This document shows, piece after piece, positions 61,543-64,000 of a stretch of 64,000 nt of DNA. The DNA comes from JACKDX01 sp964640175 (lineage in GTDB: Bacteria > Myxococcota_A > Polyangia > Polyangiales > GCA-016699535). The notes under the pieces are model-generated. The model did no database searches. It worked only from the letters and a program-made list of their open reading frames with translations, and had not been told where the DNA came from. A program made the translations under genes and the position numbers. The stretch covers positions 62,001 through 126,000 of the forward strand of contig CAZXFW010000007.1 in NCBI GenBank assembly GCA_964640175.1, read 5' to 3'. The stretch's first letter is position 1, and each line of letters opens with the position of its first letter.

Positions 61543-63756
61543 TTACCACGATCGCAGGGGCACGCGTAAGTCAATTCGTCTAAGGAGCCGTTGTGCTTTA
61601 GGTAACGCGTAGAGATCCAACGAGAGGACAACCACGGCTGCGCCTATGGCAGATAGCTGGCCAAATACAGCAACCAGGGTACAAAGCATACCCATACACC
61701 CGACTACCCAAAAGGCTCTGCGAATTGCCTGCCGGGTGGCTTTGGCTATCCAGAGGGCATCGGCAGCATCGCGTAAGTCTTTGCTTACCAGCATGATATT
61801 GTCGGTTAAATTGAGTCCACGTCCAGCACTGGCAAGTACAATGGGAATATCTGCGGCTGACAGTTGTGCTTCGTCTTGAATAGGATGCCCTACGATGGAT
61901 ACGACGTTTCCAGCTTCGTGCAGGCGACGTACTTCTTGGGTTCGCTCATCACTGGGAAGCTCAGCTTTAACGTGGTCGATGCCCAAATGGTTGGCAATGG
62001 TTTCCACAGTTCTTCGATGGTCTCCCGATAGCAACACTACTTCCATGTCCATATCGACAAGGCGTTGCACGGCGACGCGTGCATGAGGGCTTGGTTCGTC
62101 TTGGAGTGCAAACAGTGCTTGAATACGGTCGTTGACTGCAAACAGCACGACTGTACGTCCAAGGGACTCTGCCTGTTTGAGTTCTTCTTCTGCGACTGCG
62201 GCGCTGATGCCTTTATTAAGGAGCAACTGTCGATTGCCAATCACGAACGTCGTTCCATCATTGGTGGTTCCGACGATGCCTCGGCCTTCTCGCAAGTTAG
62301 AGCTCAGTGCTGCACGTGCTGTCACGTTTTGAAGTTCGGCAAAACGTAACAACGCATTGGCAATGGGATGTCCTACAAAGGGGTCTTCGGCTGCCACGAC
62401 AATTTTCAGCAAGGACTCCACAGGGTCGTTGCTAAACACCTTGAGTTCAACGACTTCAAGATGTCCTTCGGTGACGATGCCACGGCTTCGCATACCAACC
62501 ACTCCCACAGCGCCTGCTTTAAACAAGGAGCGTCGGTTTTTGAAAAACACGCCACGGCTTGCTGCAGAGATCGTCGCTGCGAGTAAGGGGAGAAAAATGC
62601 TTCGGTCCAAGGCAAGCAAAGGCGTCACCGCTAAAAGAACGCCTATGGCATGCAGCCTAGCTGAAATTCCCGCATTGGCGATCAGTGCTACAAGGCATAA
62701 GGCACCTAATACATACATGCTCCAGCGCTGTAAGATGTTTTGAAGGGTTTGCAGCCATCCTGCAGTCCCATTTTCTGCTGGTTGTAGATGCAATGCACGG
62801 ACGAGCGTTCGTTGCTGCCGCGTGGCAGTCACTACAATGCGCAAGGCGCCTTCGATGACAGATGCCCCGGCAATTACAGAGTCGTTCTGACCTACCGACA
62901 CTGAAGCGGAAGCATTGGGAAAAGGTGTGACGATTGCTTGTCCTGCGGTGACGATGCCGTCGGTGGGCACTGTCTCACCCATCGAGACTACGATTTCATC
63001 ACCGATGCGTAGCGATTGGACAGAAACTGGGGACTGAGCGATCCGTACGGATCCTGTGTGATCTTCAGTAGGTATGCGTGCTTCCGTAGGCAGTGGCACA
63101 AGAAGCAGGTTGAGGCGGTCTGTGACACACGCGTTACTGTCTCGCTGAATGAGACAGCGCAGCAACATCGCGCATGCCATCAGGCCTGCACCGATTAAAG
63201 TGGCACGGCAGGACATGCTTGCAATGGGCGATCCGAATGCGCTGAGGGCGACGAACACTACGCCCATGGGCCCGGCGAGTAGAGATACCTGTCGCTGAAA
63301 TGGTGTTTGCCACACGGAATGAAGAGCAATACACGCGCTTGCAATGTTAAGAGCCACAGAAAGAACTCTTACATAGGAATGTGTATGCAGACCGCCTGTC
63401 AGCCCCGCGATCACAGCCAGGATGATACCGAACACAATCAGACGATTGGAGGGAAGGTCTTGGGATAAGTTTTCGGATGTTAGAATGGGGGATAACAGTT
63501 GTTCACGGTTGCCTTGAGGTGGTGAGGGCACGGCTTTGAGTGAAATGGATGAAGAGCGTACAGAAATGCGGCCAGAACCGTAATTGATGCTCGAATGGCG
63601 CTCGCCGCGTAAATAACGTGACTTACATTCTGTGTGGCAGAAATATCGAAATCCGTCCTCAAAGCACAACACAGAAGAAGCACGCAAGGTATCGATGGAC
63701 TTTCCACAAGAGTCGCACGGTTGGGGGAAGAATATCTGAGCAGTGCTTGAAGCCAT
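61543..63756 (-). CDS. P-type ATPase homologue lacking catalytic motifs (pseudo-P1B-ATPase)
   Basis: A 737-residue membrane protein built like a heavy-metal P1B-ATPase. An N-terminal TRASH/YHS-like cysteine finger (CDSCG at 14-18, CHTEC at 40-44) comes first, then eight or so membrane helices, an A-type domain, a P/N-type domain and two last helices. HPIANALL keeps the HP motif and SGDHRRT the GDxxxT motif. The phosphorylation site (normally DKTGT) reads GMRSRGIVTEG, the TGE loop reads NASASVS, the GDGxND hinge reads GHPIQDEAQL, and the membrane CPC reads TPLL. It therefore should not pump ions. ATG 63756 was chosen over TTG 63798. A sensory or scaffold role is possible but unknown. Confidence 0.85.
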   Translation of the reverse strand: MASSTAQIFFPQPCDSCGKSIDTLRASSVLCFEDGFRYFCHTECKSRYLRGERHSSINYGSGRISVRSSSISLKAVPSPPQGNREQLLSPILTSENLSQDLPSNRLIVFGIILAVIAGLTGGLHTHSYVRVLSVALNIASACIALHSVWQTPFQRQVSLLAGPMGVVFVALSAFGSPIASMSCRATLIGAGLMACAMLLRCLIQRDSNACVTDRLNLLLVPLPTEARIPTEDHTGSVRIAQSPVSVQSLRIGDEIVVSMGETVPTDGIVTAGQAIVTPFPNASASVSVGQNDSVIAGASVIEGALRIVVTATRQQRTLVRALHLQPAENGTAGWLQTLQNILQRWSMYVLGALCLVALIANAGISARLHAIGVLLAVTPLLALDRSIFLPLLAATISAASRGVFFKNRRSLFKAGAVGVVGMRSRGIVTEGHLEVVELKVFSNDPVESLLKIVVAAEDPFVGHPIANALLRFAELQNVTARAALSSNLREGRGIVGTTNDGTTFVIGNRQLLLNKGISAAVAEEELKQAESLGRTVVLFAVNDRIQALFALQDEPSPHARVAVQRLVDMDMEVVLLSGDHRRTVETIANHLGIDHVKAELPSDERTQEVRRLHEAGNVVSIVGHPIQDEAQLSAADIPIVLASAGRGLNLTDNIMLVSKDLRDAADALWIAKATRQAIRRAFWVVGCMGMLCTLVAVFGQLSAIGAAVVVLSLDLYALPKAQRLLRRIDLRVPLRSW

Positions 63757-63798
63757 AGGCGTGGGCCATGGACTAGCGCGGTTTGTGAAAGTGATCAA

Positions 63799-64000
63799 TT
63801 AAGGATCGGGTATCTCGTCTACCACGACCCATGTGCCTGGGCGTTCCGTTGGAGAAGAAGAGACGCCATGCCAGCCAAAGGGGAGCTCAGGCGTTGACCA
63901 TTGAAAGAGCCAGCGTGCATCGACAGGAGACAAGTTCACACATCCGTGACTGCGCGACATTCCGAATCGGTTATGCCAAAACGCTCCGTGAAGCGCGTAA
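63799..64000 (-). CDS. L,D-transpeptidase (YkuD), C-terminal part (5' end outside window)
   Basis: The last 66 codons of a gene whose start lies beyond base 64000. The segment ALHGAFWHNRFGMSRSHGCV includes the YkuD signature SHGCVNLS with the active-site cysteine, followed by DARWLF. Such enzymes form L,D cross-links in peptidoglycan or attach lipoproteins to it. It ends WVVVDEIPDP just before the P-type ATPase homologue, which may be cotranscribed. Confidence 0.88.
   Translation of the reverse strand, partial: YALHGAFWHNRFGMSRSHGCVNLSPVDARWLFQWSTPELPFGWHGVSSSPTERPGTWVVVDEIPDP

Noticed and set aside
1..64000. CRISPR arrays, insertion sequences, prophage, tRNA or rRNA genes
   Set aside because: Looked for repeats with regular spacers, transposase motifs, integrases and tRNA-like ends; none was recognised by reading. 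A computed scan would be decisive.

Overview
The window looks like a chromosome segment of a moderate-GC (roughly half G+C by eye), Gram-negative bacterium of the Myxococcota / former Deltaproteobacteria type. That placement is an inference. It rests on many exported lipoproteins with Asp/Pro/Ala-rich linkers after the lipobox, an ECF sigma / anti-sigma / caspase operon, a TRASH-type P-type ATPase relative, two large histidine kinases and few transport operons. No rRNA, tRNA, CRISPR array, prophage or insertion sequence was recognised, and TGA, TAA and TAG all act as ordinary stops.

Layout. 1-5.3 kb (minus): the 2-oxoglutarate dehydrogenase E1 gene (sucA, cut by the left edge) behind a three-gene ABC-2 exporter. 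5.3-12.2 kb (plus): a YeeE/YedE sulfur-transporter pair, NnrS, and then a tight nitrite-respiration cassette: nirK with a fused cytochrome c, nirV, a SCO-type copper chaperone, an outer-membrane barrel and a lipoprotein cytochrome c. A strong sigma-70-like promoter with a palindrome filling its spacer precedes nirK. 12.4-18.1 kb: lipoproteins of unknown role (one with an FCP1/NIF-type HAD phosphatase domain, one with a one-base frameshift, one with a VWA domain). 18.3-26.9 kb: a seven-gene LemA / TPM / TPM / DUF58 / transglutaminase / MoxR / TPR operon. 27-37 kb: housekeeping and lipid genes (comF, smpB, thrC, a dipeptidase, an O-methyltransferase, an acyltransferase, an ATP-grasp ligase, an epimerase-like SDR, trmL). 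37.9-44.1 kb (minus): a histidine kinase, a patatin, a glycerophosphodiesterase and a GMC oxidoreductase with its small partner. 44.3-47.3 kb: a broken trypsin-like protease gene and a large lipoprotein. 47.5-51.9 kb: a hybrid histidine kinase, gatC-gatA and a FabH-like synthase. 51.9-58.8 kb (minus): two lipoproteins, the ECF sigma / anti-sigma / caspase-like operon and a propeller-type lipoprotein. 58.8-64 kb (minus): lysA, argH, a P-type ATPase homologue that has lost all its catalytic motifs, and the end of an L,D-transpeptidase gene.

How genes work together. The nirK cassette is self-consistent: the copper enzyme, its maturation helpers, an electron donor and an outer-membrane channel are joined by start/stop overlaps, and NnrS sits just upstream. 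The MoxR operon is a classical chaperone-like AAA ATPase / DUF58 / transglutaminase module extended with LemA and two TPM proteins. The most unusual items are the catalytically dead P-type ATPase, the caspase fused to a probable outer-membrane barrel under its own sigma/anti-sigma pair, and three dispersed lipoproteins that appear to share one N-terminal module joined to different C-terminal parts.
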